The notes beneath the pieces are model-generated. The model did not search any database, was not told the DNA's origin, and saw nothing but the letters and a program-made list of their open reading frames with translations. DNA of 64,000 nucleotides from Opitutaceae bacterium (GTDB taxonomy: Bacteria > Verrucomicrobiota > Verrucomicrobiia > Opitutales > Opitutaceae), in the NCBI GenBank assembly GCA_017994935.1, contig JAGOJU010000006.1, positions 52,970 through 116,969 of the forward strand, read 5' to 3'. Shown in pieces: positions 47,515-55,747 of the stretch. The stretch's first letter is position 1; each line of letters opens with the position of its first letter. The translations under genes were made by a program, and so were the position numbers.

Positions 47515-48045
47515 ATGAAGTTCCCGATCGCCATTCTCTCCCTGCTTCTTTTCGCCACCCATCTTTTTGCACAGGCACCTTTCCCGGGACTCAAGGAAGT
47601 CATGACCGAGGCGGAATGGAAACGCGCGGGGCTCGATCGCCTGACTCCCGACGAAATAGGCGTGATCGACGCAGCCATCATCAGGCATCAGCGTCTGACG
47701 ACCTCCAACCTTCTTCCAGCCATAACCGAGGCCCGCAAGAAGGCGGAGGAAGAGACAATCGTGGTCGCGCCCATGCCGGATCGGAATCAAAACTGGGCCG
47801 AGCGCATGGGACTTCCCTTCAGCGGGGGCGACTGGAGGTCATATCCTCCGCTCAAAGCCAAGGTCGTCGCCATGGAGGGTGCCAATCGTTTCCGTCTCGA
47901 CAACAATCAGGTCTGGGAGGGGCAGGAGACGATCACCTACGAACTCGTTGGACGAAACATCGAAATCCAAGCCCGGCCCGCGGGAAACTTTGCGCTCCAG
48001 ATCGACGGCATAAACACCACGCTCCGCGTCCGCAGGATTCGCTGA
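47515..48045 (+). CDS. Small secreted protein of unknown function
   Basis: A 176-aa protein with signal peptide ending HLFAQ. The first part is charged and helical (VMTEAEWKRAGLDRLTPDEI, ARKKAEEETI); the second is a small beta domain with PLKAKVVAMEGANRFRLDNN, QVWEG and ALQIDGINTTLRVRRIR. This pattern (F-x-L-x-N-x-Q-x-W, then a V-R-R end) recurs in uncharacterised exported proteins of several Gram-negative phyla as I remember them. It begins 11 bases after the dehydrogenase and ends 7 bases before the mutarotase-like gene, so it is operonic. Confidence 0.75.
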   Translation: MKFPIAILSLLLFATHLFAQAPFPGLKEVMTEAEWKRAGLDRLTPDEIGVIDAAIIRHQRLTTSNLLPAITEARKKAEEETIVVAPMPDRNQNWAERMGLPFSGGDWRSYPPLKAKVVAMEGANRFRLDNNQVWEGQETITYELVGRNIEIQARPAGNFALQIDGINTTLRVRRIR

Positions 48046-48052
48046 CCCGCGC

Positions 48053-48901
48053 ATGCTCTTGATCGAAAACGACGAGTTGGTCGTCGACATTCTCGATCCC
48101 GCCAGCGATCACGAGCGCCTCGGAACGCGCTATTGCCATGGCGGCTATGTCTGGCAGGTGCGCAGCCGCGTAGCGGGGCCGCTGTTTACAGGTCCCCAAT
48201 GGCCGTCACCGACGCCCACAACGTTCAATGGGCAGGGTCTTCCGGAGTCATTCCGTCACCACACCCGGGGCGGGCAGCCGCTGACCTGGAAGGGAGATCG
48301 GGGCATCGCCGTGGGCATCGGGGAGCTTGCCAGAAATGCATCGGGCGAGATTGAACTCGTCGCTCCGTGCACGTGGTCTGCGACGCGTGGCCCCGGTCGG
48401 CTGGATTTTCACACGGTTCACTCGGCGCTGGATTATCACTACGATCTCGTTCGCACCGTTCACCTCGCCGATCGAACACTCACATCGACTTCGCAGCTCA
48501 CCAACCTCTCCGACGTCCCCCTCGAGCTGGAATGGTTCGCCCACCCGTTTTTTGCCCTGACCGATCGCCTGCTGGACGTCCGGCTCCCTGAAGGCACGTC
48601 CCTGAAGGAAAACCCCGGCTACACTCTCACCGGGCGGGAGCTTCGTTTCAAACGGCGATTCGAACACGAGCGGGACGGCCACATGGACCTGCTCCAATTG
48701 CCCGCCGGCGCGCACCTGGCGGCAACGCTCAGCCATCCCGTCCTGGAACACCTTGAGCTGTCGACGGATTTTTCCCCGAGCGAAACCGTCATATGGGGAA
48801 ACGATGCCACCTTCTCCATCGAGCCCTATCGCCGGCTCCAACTCCCGCATGGCAGGACGGAAACCTGGTCCATCAGCTATCGCCTGGGACGGGAATCCTG
48901 A
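48053..48901 (+). CDS. Galactose-mutarotase-like (aldose 1-epimerase fold) protein
   Basis: A 282-aa cytoplasmic protein with the beta-sandwich pattern of mutarotase-like enzymes: strands LLIENDELVVDIL, FHTVHSALDYHYDLVRTVHL, LTSTSQLTNLSDVPLELEWF and the His of WFAHPFFALTD, ending RRLQLPHGRTETWSISYRLG. The His/Glu active-site pair of true aldose 1-epimerases is not clearly placed, so its exact reaction is open. As last gene of the run after the dehydrogenase it may interconvert the sugar anomers produced. Confidence 0.8.
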   Translation: MLLIENDELVVDILDPASDHERLGTRYCHGGYVWQVRSRVAGPLFTGPQWPSPTPTTFNGQGLPESFRHHTRGGQPLTWKGDRGIAVGIGELARNASGEIELVAPCTWSATRGPGRLDFHTVHSALDYHYDLVRTVHLADRTLTSTSQLTNLSDVPLELEWFAHPFFALTDRLLDVRLPEGTSLKENPGYTLTGRELRFKRRFEHERDGHMDLLQLPAGAHLAATLSHPVLEHLELSTDFSPSETVIWGNDATFSIEPYRRLQLPHGRTETWSISYRLGRES

Positions 48902-48946
48902 CAAGCCCACCGCGAATCCCAGGCCGACCAAAAAAATCACCGGGAG

Positions 48947-48966
48947 GGTCACGCTTCGTCGTGACC
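48947..48966 (-). repeat. REP-like hairpin, copy 1 (inverted)
   Basis: A 7-bp perfect stem GGTCACG / CGTGACC with a 6-base loop. Read on the minus strand, the loop is ACGAAG and the stem is followed by CTCCCG. A second copy with the opposite orientation lies at 49290-49309, and the stem differs by a compensated base pair. Confidence 0.8.
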
Positions 48967-49043
48967 GGGATCGCCCACCGCACACCCGCGCCGGACATTT
49001 CCACCCTCGACATCGCATTGCACGAACCTCCAAAACCATTTTC

Positions 49044-49253
49044 ATCCGCAGATTTCGCAGATGGACGCAGATTCAGGAATCGATCCATGTTAACCACAGA
49101 TCGCACAGAATCCCAACCCTCACTCCGTGCATTCCGTGCACTCTGTGGTCAATGCTCCGATTCAAAACCTATTGACCACAAATGACGATGAATGCCGATT
49201 GAACATCAATCAGCCAATCGTCGAATCTGCGAAAATCCGGGCCATCTGCGGAT
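49044..49253. repeat. Nested palindromic repeat island
   Basis: Outer arms: ATCCGCAGAT (49044-49053) with ATCTGCGGAT (49244-49253), and CGCAGATTC (49066-49074) with GAATCTGCG (49223-49231). Inner arms: ACCACAGA (49093-49100) with TCTGTGGT (49142-49149). A further related unit GACCACAAATGACGATGAAT lies at 49174-49193. No protein is encoded. The CGCAGAT/CACAGAT units resemble short repeats I remember from intergenic regions of Verrucomicrobiota and Planctomycetota. Confidence 0.8.
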
Positions 49254-49289
49254 CCCTATCTCTGGTCTGCCTTGGTTTCCTTTCGATCC

Positions 49290-49309
49290 GGGCACGACGG
49301 AGCGTGCCC
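49290..49309 (+). repeat. REP-like hairpin, copy 2
   Basis: A 7-bp stem GGGCACG / CGTGCCC with loop ACGGAG, followed by CTCCCG. It matches copy 1 read on the opposite strand over about 27 bases. The differences are one compensated stem pair (T-A to G-C) and one loop base. The rest of the gap to 49390 shows nothing else. Confidence 0.8.
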
Positions 49310-49390
49310 CTCCCGTTGAAGCTTATGCTTGCGCGGAGTTTTTGTACGTGATTTTTGGGCTCGCTGATGCCGGTGCAGGCGGTCGATGGG

Positions 49391-50215
49391 CTATTTTGCG
49401 GCGGAGGCTTGCGCATTGCCAAGGAGCTCATCGATCGAGTCGCCGGGGGCAAGGGCTCGCACGGAATCTACGCGGTAAAGCCAGCCGAGGCCGACGGAAA
49501 AGGTCACCCGGCCCTTGTGCAGTCTCGCGAACGACGCATTGCCGAGCGCCAGGACCGACTCGCCGGGATTGAAGGCAAGGTACCCCTTGATCTTGCCTGA
49601 GCGCCCCGCAAATTCCGCCTTTTCACTGGGCGCCGGGTGATGGGGATTGATTACCGCCGGGAAGATTCCGAGCGCATTGCGCGTGGGAATGTCCGTCACG
49701 GGAAAATCATTCGTGGTCCCAATCAGCAATCCCGCCACATTCGCACCCGCACTCGTTCCACAATACGGAATCCCTGCCAGCGTCAGGTCACGGAGCACCT
49801 GAAGCTGCCCGGTCCTGTACAGTTCCGCAAGCAGGACAAAGGTCTCGCCACCACCCACAAAAATCCCATCGGCGGACTTCAAGAGCGCAATCTGTCCCTT
49901 GGCATCGAAATGGTGGAGCGACTCCGCTTCAAAGGGACCCAGATGCGCAAACGCCTCCTTCAGCCGCGCCTCCATGCGGTCGCGATCCCTCGGCAGTGAG
50001 GGATGCAGGACCAGAGCAATCTTCCGGCACCCTGCGTAATGCTCGCGCATGATCGCAAGGCAGGAATCGCTGAAATGATTGCCGTTCATCATGCTTCCGC
50101 CGCACACGAGCACGGAGGACTTCCTGCTCGTGACAAACTTCGCGGCAGGCGCGGCCACCGCAGCCGTCACCGCAATCAGACACGCCAATCCTGCAATCCA
50201 AGGTTTCATTTTCAT
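49391..50215 (-). CDS. Secreted peptidase E-like (S51) protein
   Basis: A 274-aa exported protein of the peptidase E/cyanophycinase family. Signal peptide ends near AAVAAPA. The strand SSVLVCGGSMMNGNHF begins the fold, GIFVGGGETFVLL precedes the nucleophile in IPYCGTSAGANVAGLLIG (Ser of GTSAGA), and a His lies in INPHHPAPSE. Family members cleave N-terminal Asp dipeptides or cyanophycin; here the site is periplasmic. It is the last gene of the peptidase/symporter operon, 16 bases after the symporter. Confidence 0.9.
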   Translation of the reverse strand: MKMKPWIAGLACLIAVTAAVAAPAAKFVTSRKSSVLVCGGSMMNGNHFSDSCLAIMREHYAGCRKIALVLHPSLPRDRDRMEARLKEAFAHLGPFEAESLHHFDAKGQIALLKSADGIFVGGGETFVLLAELYRTGQLQVLRDLTLAGIPYCGTSAGANVAGLLIGTTNDFPVTDIPTRNALGIFPAVINPHHPAPSEKAEFAGRSGKIKGYLAFNPGESVLALGNASFARLHKGRVTFSVGLGWLYRVDSVRALAPGDSIDELLGNAQASAAK

Positions 50216-50231
50216 CGTCGCATGAGGGGGT

Positions 50232-52346
50232 TCAACTGCCGATCAGGAGCACCGCCTTGAAGAAGACCAGTATGCCTCCCACAAGCCCGCAGCAGCCCAG
50301 GAATCCGAGAAAGTCCTGCCGGTTCCACTTGGTGAATTCCCAGTTGCTGCGTGGAAAGAGCTTCAGGTGATCATAGCGCGTGGGATTCGCATACCCGGCC
50401 TCCACCGCTACCGCATCCTCCTCCAGGGTGGCTCCGACCGGCGTCTTCAAGCGCACATAGAAGCGATCCAGACGAGTCTTCTCCGTCGGACGCGTCAGGA
50501 GACTGACCACAACAAGAACGAAGATCGGAAAGAGCGCATCCACGAGATAGCGCGTGGTGAGAATCTGGGCGGCAGAGAATCCCGCCACGTCAAATCCCAG
50601 AAGCCGGACAAGGTAGACTTCGGCGAAAAACAATCCCCTGCCCGTCTTCGGCGAACTGAGGTCCTTCGGATCGAGATGCACAACCCCTTCCTCGAAATAG
50701 ATCGAAATGGGCTCCACACGCTGCTGCCTGGTGATCGTTTCACCGACCCTCGAGGCGCGACCGGCCGCGACGTCCTCCGCAGTGGCATGCGCCGACACGT
50801 CCACCACCCTCTCTCGGGTCATGGCGGTCAGCGCTTCCGAACGCGCCAGGGCAGGAATGCTGGGAACGACCCACGGAATGACCGCCACGAGCACGATCGT
50901 CGACACCACCTGAACGCGAACCGCGGTCTCCGTGAGGCGTCGCCAAATGAACAGCAAGGTGATCGGCACTCCCCAGATCACCAGCAGGACGATCGCAAAC
51001 TTCAGCAGCGCGATCACGCTGTTCAGGTAGAGTCCGACCGCCACACCCGCGCCCAGCACCACGGGAACCGTCAGCCTCGCAACCACCATGTAGTGCCTGC
51101 TCGATTTTCCAGGAAACATCGGTTCGTAAAGGTTCTTCACCACCAGGCCCGAAAGCACCACGGACTGGGCCCCGAGCAGCGCCAGCTTCCCGCCCAAAAT
51201 CCCGATGATCATCACGCCGATCAGCCCGACCGGAAGCAGCGCACTTGTCAGGAGACCCCAGGCCTGATCCGGATCCGAAAGGCCCGGCCCAAACAACGCC
51301 AGGGCGATGAGTCCGCAATAGCACCAGGCTATCGTGACGAAACGTTTGCTGAATCCGCCCGTCACCGCTCCCAACCTCGCGGCCAGCTCATTCTTCGCGG
51401 AACCGGCAATCGTCATGTTCGCCTGCGATCCGACGATGCCGACAAACTGGACAAAGAGGAGCGCCGCAATCGAGTGCCACGTGTACTCGCTTCGCATCCC
51501 CCCGCCAAAGAGGTTCAGCATCACTTCAGGCACCTTCTCATGAAGCCCGCTCGGGCCTCCCAGCTTGTGAAGCCCGAACGGTATCAGAATGATGGAAATG
51601 AGAATGACCAGTACCGCCTGCAGCGCATCCACGACCGCCGAGGCCTTGAGTCCCCCGAGCATCACGAAGGTCGCCACGAGCACCGTTGAAATCAGATAAA
51701 AGGTCACCGGATGCAGGTAGGTGACAAACGGCTGGAGTTCGCCCCGGTCATAATATCCCTTGAGCACCTCGTAGCGGGCCGTCTTTTCTTCCGCGAGTGT
51801 CGACATCTGCCGCTGTTTGCGCAGGTCCGCGAACTCATGGTAGTCGTTCACCCGCTGCCGCTCCACCACCGAATAGATCGCCGGATCCTTCACCATGAGC
51901 GGTTGCAGCGTCTTGAGCGCAACCACGTTCCCACCGGCAATGCTCACAATCGCCATCATGATCGTGGTCACCGCATAGAGCGTCGCCAGAAACCGGCATC
52001 CAAAACGATCGTCAAACAGCTCCGCCGTCGTCGTGAGCCTCACCCGTCGGAACCACACATTCGTGAACCAGTAGTACGGCGTGAGAAAAAGCGTGATGAG
52101 GGTCAGCCACGCGCCTCCCACACCCTGGCGGTAAACCGAGCTGGCTGTCGTCGTTGCCTGTCCGGGATCGGTCATGTTCCCGAAGCTGAGGAAAAACTGG
52201 AACCACTTTCCGAGGGAGCGGCCGCCCAGAAAGAAGTCGCTCTCGCCCTTGACGCCATGGGCGAACAGCTTGCCGATCATCAGTACGGCAAGGATATAGA
52301 CGATGATAACGAGTGCGTCGACGATGTGGAGGCCAAGGAGTGTCAT
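50232..52346 (-). CDS. Sodium/solute symporter family (SSS) transporter
   Basis: A 704-aa inner-membrane symporter with about 13-15 helices. The N-terminus ALVIIVYILAVLMIGKLFAH, FLGGRSLGKWFQFFLSFGNM with the sodium-site glycine region, and LGGLKASAVVDALQAVLVIL are typical of SSS proteins. It is longer than the usual 500-550 residues because of soluble insertions between helices (about residues 165-205 and 520-610). It probably imports the product of the neighbouring secreted enzymes, an amino acid, peptide or sugar. It lies 56 bases after the M28 peptidase and 16 before the S51 gene. Confidence 0.92.
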   Translation of the reverse strand: MTLLGLHIVDALVIIVYILAVLMIGKLFAHGVKGESDFFLGGRSLGKWFQFFLSFGNMTDPGQATTTASSVYRQGVGGAWLTLITLFLTPYYWFTNVWFRRVRLTTTAELFDDRFGCRFLATLYAVTTIMMAIVSIAGGNVVALKTLQPLMVKDPAIYSVVERQRVNDYHEFADLRKQRQMSTLAEEKTARYEVLKGYYDRGELQPFVTYLHPVTFYLISTVLVATFVMLGGLKASAVVDALQAVLVILISIILIPFGLHKLGGPSGLHEKVPEVMLNLFGGGMRSEYTWHSIAALLFVQFVGIVGSQANMTIAGSAKNELAARLGAVTGGFSKRFVTIAWCYCGLIALALFGPGLSDPDQAWGLLTSALLPVGLIGVMIIGILGGKLALLGAQSVVLSGLVVKNLYEPMFPGKSSRHYMVVARLTVPVVLGAGVAVGLYLNSVIALLKFAIVLLVIWGVPITLLFIWRRLTETAVRVQVVSTIVLVAVIPWVVPSIPALARSEALTAMTRERVVDVSAHATAEDVAAGRASRVGETITRQQRVEPISIYFEEGVVHLDPKDLSSPKTGRGLFFAEVYLVRLLGFDVAGFSAAQILTTRYLVDALFPIFVLVVVSLLTRPTEKTRLDRFYVRLKTPVGATLEEDAVAVEAGYANPTRYDHLKLFPRSNWEFTKWNRQDFLGFLGCCGLVGGILVFFKAVLLIGS

Positions 52347-52402
52347 GTTGGGAGAAACCTGGGGTTGAAGGAAAGGGTGACTGCAACGCCGCGCCGCGGG
52401 GG

Positions 52403-53788
52403 TCAGGGAAAAGGCCAGATGCCGCTTGCTTTCATGCGTTTCTCAAGCTCAAACCGGGTGAACAACGCTTCGGTGTCCGGCCCGCTGCGGCGAAAAGGTC
52501 CGAGTTCCGCATCGTTGACGAGCGCAAGCACGGCATCCCCGATCACCGCCGTCGAATCGACAACGACTCTTTCCGGCAGCTTGTCGATCGTGTCGGCAAA
52601 ATCATGATAGTAACGGACCGAATCCCGAGCGATCGGTGCGTTGAAGGTCACTGTCCTGACGCCCGCCAGCTGATAGGGGGTGTGGTCGCTGCCAATCCAA
52701 TTGGTGTTTTCCACTCCCTTCGGGAGCTTGACCGCGCGACCCGCCTGGAAGCGTTCGAGTGCCGGCACAAGGCTATCATCCCCGAGCGCGTTGATTGCAA
52801 TGGGAACTCCCACCATGTCGAGATTCATCATCGCAATGACCGGAGCGGAACCGAGCTCCTTTGCGGCATGGCGCGATCCCCAAAGGCCCATTTCCTCGCC
52901 ATTGAACCAGACGATCTCGACCGTGCGCGCCAGCGGGCGGTCCCTCAGCGCATGCACCAGCGCGAACAACTGCGCCACACCCAGACCATTGTCGATCGCA
53001 CCCTGTCCGAGATCCCAGCTGTCAAAGTGCCCGCCGACAATGACCTTCTCCTGGGACTTCCCCTCCAGCCTCACGATCAGATTCGCGGCGTCCACATCGA
53101 CGCATCGCGACGTCGTCCGGACCTCGACCCGGACGGGTTCATTGCGCGAAAGGAGCCGCCCCATCCAGAGCCCCTCTTCCTGCGTGATCGAATACACGGG
53201 AAGCGGCAGTGCCTTGCCGATGAAGGAACCTGTTCGCGTCAGCAACTGTCCTCCCGCCTCGCGATTGATGAAGAGAATCGCGCGCAATCCGCGCTCCTTT
53301 GCAATCGCCGCAATTTCGCCCGTCTGCAGCCCGGTCGCCGCTGAAAGCAGTCCGACTTTCCCGGCGCTGCCGGAAGGATAGTCCGTCGCAGCACCCTTGC
53401 CGATATCGACGACGTCGGCGCGAAACGGCGGATGAGGATTCGAATAGGAAAGCGCCGCCACGCGGAGCGAGCGATTGAGCGGCTCGAGCATTGTCACGGA
53501 GTCATTGCGACGCTCCCACCCGGGCATCTTGAAAGCCTGAAACTCGGGCTTCAGGCCCAGCGCGGAAAGCTCCTTCGCTAGTCGCTCCATGGCACGGCGG
53601 TTCTGCGCGGAACCGACCAGCCTGCCACCAAAATCGTCGCACAGCCTCCCGAGAAAAGCATACCCCGCCCGTGCCGAGGTGTCCCACTCCGAGGGATTCG
53701 CCTGCGCTCGCGTCCCCAGTGCCGGCGTCACAGCCCCCAGCACTGCCACGACAAGCATCAGCGTATGTCGCATCGGCCGTCGCATCAC
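52403..53788 (-). CDS. Secreted M28-family zinc metallopeptidase
   Basis: A 461-aa exported aminopeptidase/carboxypeptidase-like enzyme. The signal peptide ends near TRAQA. A PA-like insertion spans about 120-220. The dizinc site is readable: H in GGHFDSWDLGQG, D in GAIDNGLGVAQL, E-E in FNGEEMGLWG, the Asp in MMNLDMVGVP and the last His in GSDHTPYQ. This order is diagnostic of M28. The GTG start at 53788 directly follows the upstream gene's stop; an ATG one codon later is equally possible. It would release amino acids for the symporter encoded next. Confidence 0.94.
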   Translation of the reverse strand: MMRRPMRHTLMLVVAVLGAVTPALGTRAQANPSEWDTSARAGYAFLGRLCDDFGGRLVGSAQNRRAMERLAKELSALGLKPEFQAFKMPGWERRNDSVTMLEPLNRSLRVAALSYSNPHPPFRADVVDIGKGAATDYPSGSAGKVGLLSAATGLQTGEIAAIAKERGLRAILFINREAGGQLLTRTGSFIGKALPLPVYSITQEEGLWMGRLLSRNEPVRVEVRTTSRCVDVDAANLIVRLEGKSQEKVIVGGHFDSWDLGQGAIDNGLGVAQLFALVHALRDRPLARTVEIVWFNGEEMGLWGSRHAAKELGSAPVIAMMNLDMVGVPIAINALGDDSLVPALERFQAGRAVKLPKGVENTNWIGSDHTPYQLAGVRTVTFNAPIARDSVRYYHDFADTIDKLPERVVVDSTAVIGDAVLALVNDAELGPFRRSGPDTEALFTRFELEKRMKASGIWPFP

Positions 53789-55747
53789 CTATCGGGAAAC
53801 AGTCCCAACCCCGGATCCGTCCGAAAGCACACGATCAACGATCGATAGCGTATTGAAGTCGAGGATGCGCTCCAGTTCGCCGTGGGTGATGACAAGCCTG
53901 CGCGAGCCCTTTTCCGCGTTGAGGTAGGGTCCCTCAAACAGCTTCCACTTCGAGTAATCGACGCGTTTGCCGTCGACGGATGGATTCTCGCCATAGGTGA
54001 ACTGGAGGAGATGGCCTCGCAGCGATTTGAACGTCACGTTCGGAATCGGCTCGAGCCTGAAGGACAGCGGCAGGGCGCGAATCGCCGCCTGGAAGTCCGC
54101 GAAACTCTTGAATTCACTCGCACTGGCTGCTTGTACGATCGTGCCGTTCTTCAGGTGCGGGCTGATCAGCCGGCGGTCCCCCTTGTCCTTCTCCTTCGCC
54201 CACGACCAGGTGGTGCCCCACACGTAGGGCGCCAACGGACGATACGCGAGGTAGGTGTTGCCGCCCTGCGCAAAAATCCAGCCCGACGGATCCTCCGTCA
54301 CATTCTTGAGATCCTTCGAAAAGAATCCGTTGATGTGCTCAAAGCGGGTGCCCGGTGGAATGTCATAGAGGGCGATGACGGTGTCCATGTCCTGAAACAC
54401 GCGTTCAAAGCGCGAACTGCCCAGCATCTTGTCGGCCGAGTCATACGAGGGCTTATTTTCGCGCGTCACCCCGATCTGCATCCAATCCGGGACCTCTGCA
54501 AAATACATCTGCATGTCCTGCGCGGAGGAGATCGGGTGCAGGGAGAACATCGTGTTGTTGACTCCCCTGGGATCCGGGACGTCCCAGGTGACATCCCAGA
54601 CATGCGCCTGGATGGGATCGGTTATCCCCCCCTCATAGGAACCGACGGCATAGTCGTGCCGCATGTAGTTTGTCTTGTAGACGGGCGCATATTCAACGTC
54701 GCTGTAGCGCCAGCGGCGACGGCTGCGCTTGAGGTCGCGCTGCGTGTAGTCGTGATCACGATCCATCGCGATTCGATAGATGACCTCGGGCAGCTGGTAG
54801 TTTTTCGCCACCGCCGCAAAGTAGACTCCCCATCCGCCATAGTTCGCGGGTGGCGGCGAGTTTCCGAACATCAGCCAGCTGAAGAACGAGGCCAGCGCGT
54901 TCCAGCGTTCCGTCACCGAGGTGTCATCGGTGCGTGCGTTGGCACCCCTCAGGACTCCGTTGAGCGTGCTTGCCGCGTGATCCGCCATCAGCCAGTCAAC
55001 CATCATCTGGCCCCGGATGCGCATCTCCGGATCCTTCGCCCACGTTGCGAGGAACAGCATCGGGATCATGTATTCGCCGATATAGTGGGTGGGATTGAAT
55101 TCCCCCTGACCCAGCGTTGTGGCCAGGTCCATCCAGTGGATCAGGTAGCCCTTGGATTCCGCAAGGTTCTCCTCGGATGACTTCCCCGAATACCATGTCC
55201 TGGCGGCTTCGTTGGGATAGAGTTCCGACATCAGGTACAGCGAAGTATAGTACATCGCCCAGTGATTTTCCGTGTCGCCGCGCATCTGAAGCTGCTTGCT
55301 CCACGCCGTACGGATGGACGCCCTCGCCTCCGGCGTAAGGTTGTCCTTTCCAAGATAAGCCACCGCCACCGCTGGAAACATCCAGAAGGGGCCGGTCCCT
55401 GGATCCTTCATGAGTTCAATGACGCGTGCGGAACACAGGTCGAGGTCTTCACCCCGCACGAGCTTCACGCAAATGGCCGCCATGTCCATGGTCGCGGGGT
55501 TGCTGCGGTCGACACGGCCCGCACGCCAGGTCAGGACCTCGTCAATGCGCTTCTCATACGCCGCACGACGATAGTCCTCGCGCTCCACCACCGCCCGCGA
55601 CGGAACGGGGCCGGAATAAGAGGGCTGCGCGCCCGCAACGGAGGTAAAAAAGATGCCGACCAGACCAAGCGCCATGGCGCTCAGGAACGGAGAAGGCGAC
55701 ACGCGACGCGCGGTCATGAGGTTCCGGGATTCTGGGGTTTTCATCAT
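53789..55747 (-). CDS. Large secreted protein of unknown function
   Basis: A 652-aa exported protein; signal peptide ends SVAGAQ. The first ~330 residues are helical with many Trp and Tyr (ENHWAMYYTSLYLMSELYPN, TTLGQGEFNPTHYIGEYMIP, FSWLMFGNSPPPANYGGWGV) and look like an alpha-toroid. The rest is beta-rich (TVIALYDIPPGTRFEHINGF, PSGWIFAQGGNTYLAYRPLA). This two-part plan is that of some polysaccharide lyases and heparinase-like proteins, but I see no diagnostic motif. It is co-translated with the BNR protein gene (ATGA overlap at 55744-55747) and abuts the M28 gene. Confidence 0.78.
   Translation of the reverse strand: MMKTPESRNLMTARRVSPSPFLSAMALGLVGIFFTSVAGAQPSYSGPVPSRAVVEREDYRRAAYEKRIDEVLTWRAGRVDRSNPATMDMAAICVKLVRGEDLDLCSARVIELMKDPGTGPFWMFPAVAVAYLGKDNLTPEARASIRTAWSKQLQMRGDTENHWAMYYTSLYLMSELYPNEAARTWYSGKSSEENLAESKGYLIHWMDLATTLGQGEFNPTHYIGEYMIPMLFLATWAKDPEMRIRGQMMVDWLMADHAASTLNGVLRGANARTDDTSVTERWNALASFFSWLMFGNSPPPANYGGWGVYFAAVAKNYQLPEVIYRIAMDRDHDYTQRDLKRSRRRWRYSDVEYAPVYKTNYMRHDYAVGSYEGGITDPIQAHVWDVTWDVPDPRGVNNTMFSLHPISSAQDMQMYFAEVPDWMQIGVTRENKPSYDSADKMLGSSRFERVFQDMDTVIALYDIPPGTRFEHINGFFSKDLKNVTEDPSGWIFAQGGNTYLAYRPLAPYVWGTTWSWAKEKDKGDRRLISPHLKNGTIVQAASASEFKSFADFQAAIRALPLSFRLEPIPNVTFKSLRGHLLQFTYGENPSVDGKRVDYSKWKLFEGPYLNAEKGSRRLVITHGELERILDFNTLSIVDRVLSDGSGVGTVSR

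Noticed and set aside
49044..49253. CRISPR array
   Set aside because: The repeats are nested inverted units of differing sequence without regular spacers, and no cas gene is nearby.
49127..49572. Short plus-strand frames over the repeat island
   Set aside because: They follow the palindromic repeats and run into the antisense strand of the S51 peptidase gene. No start signal or homology.
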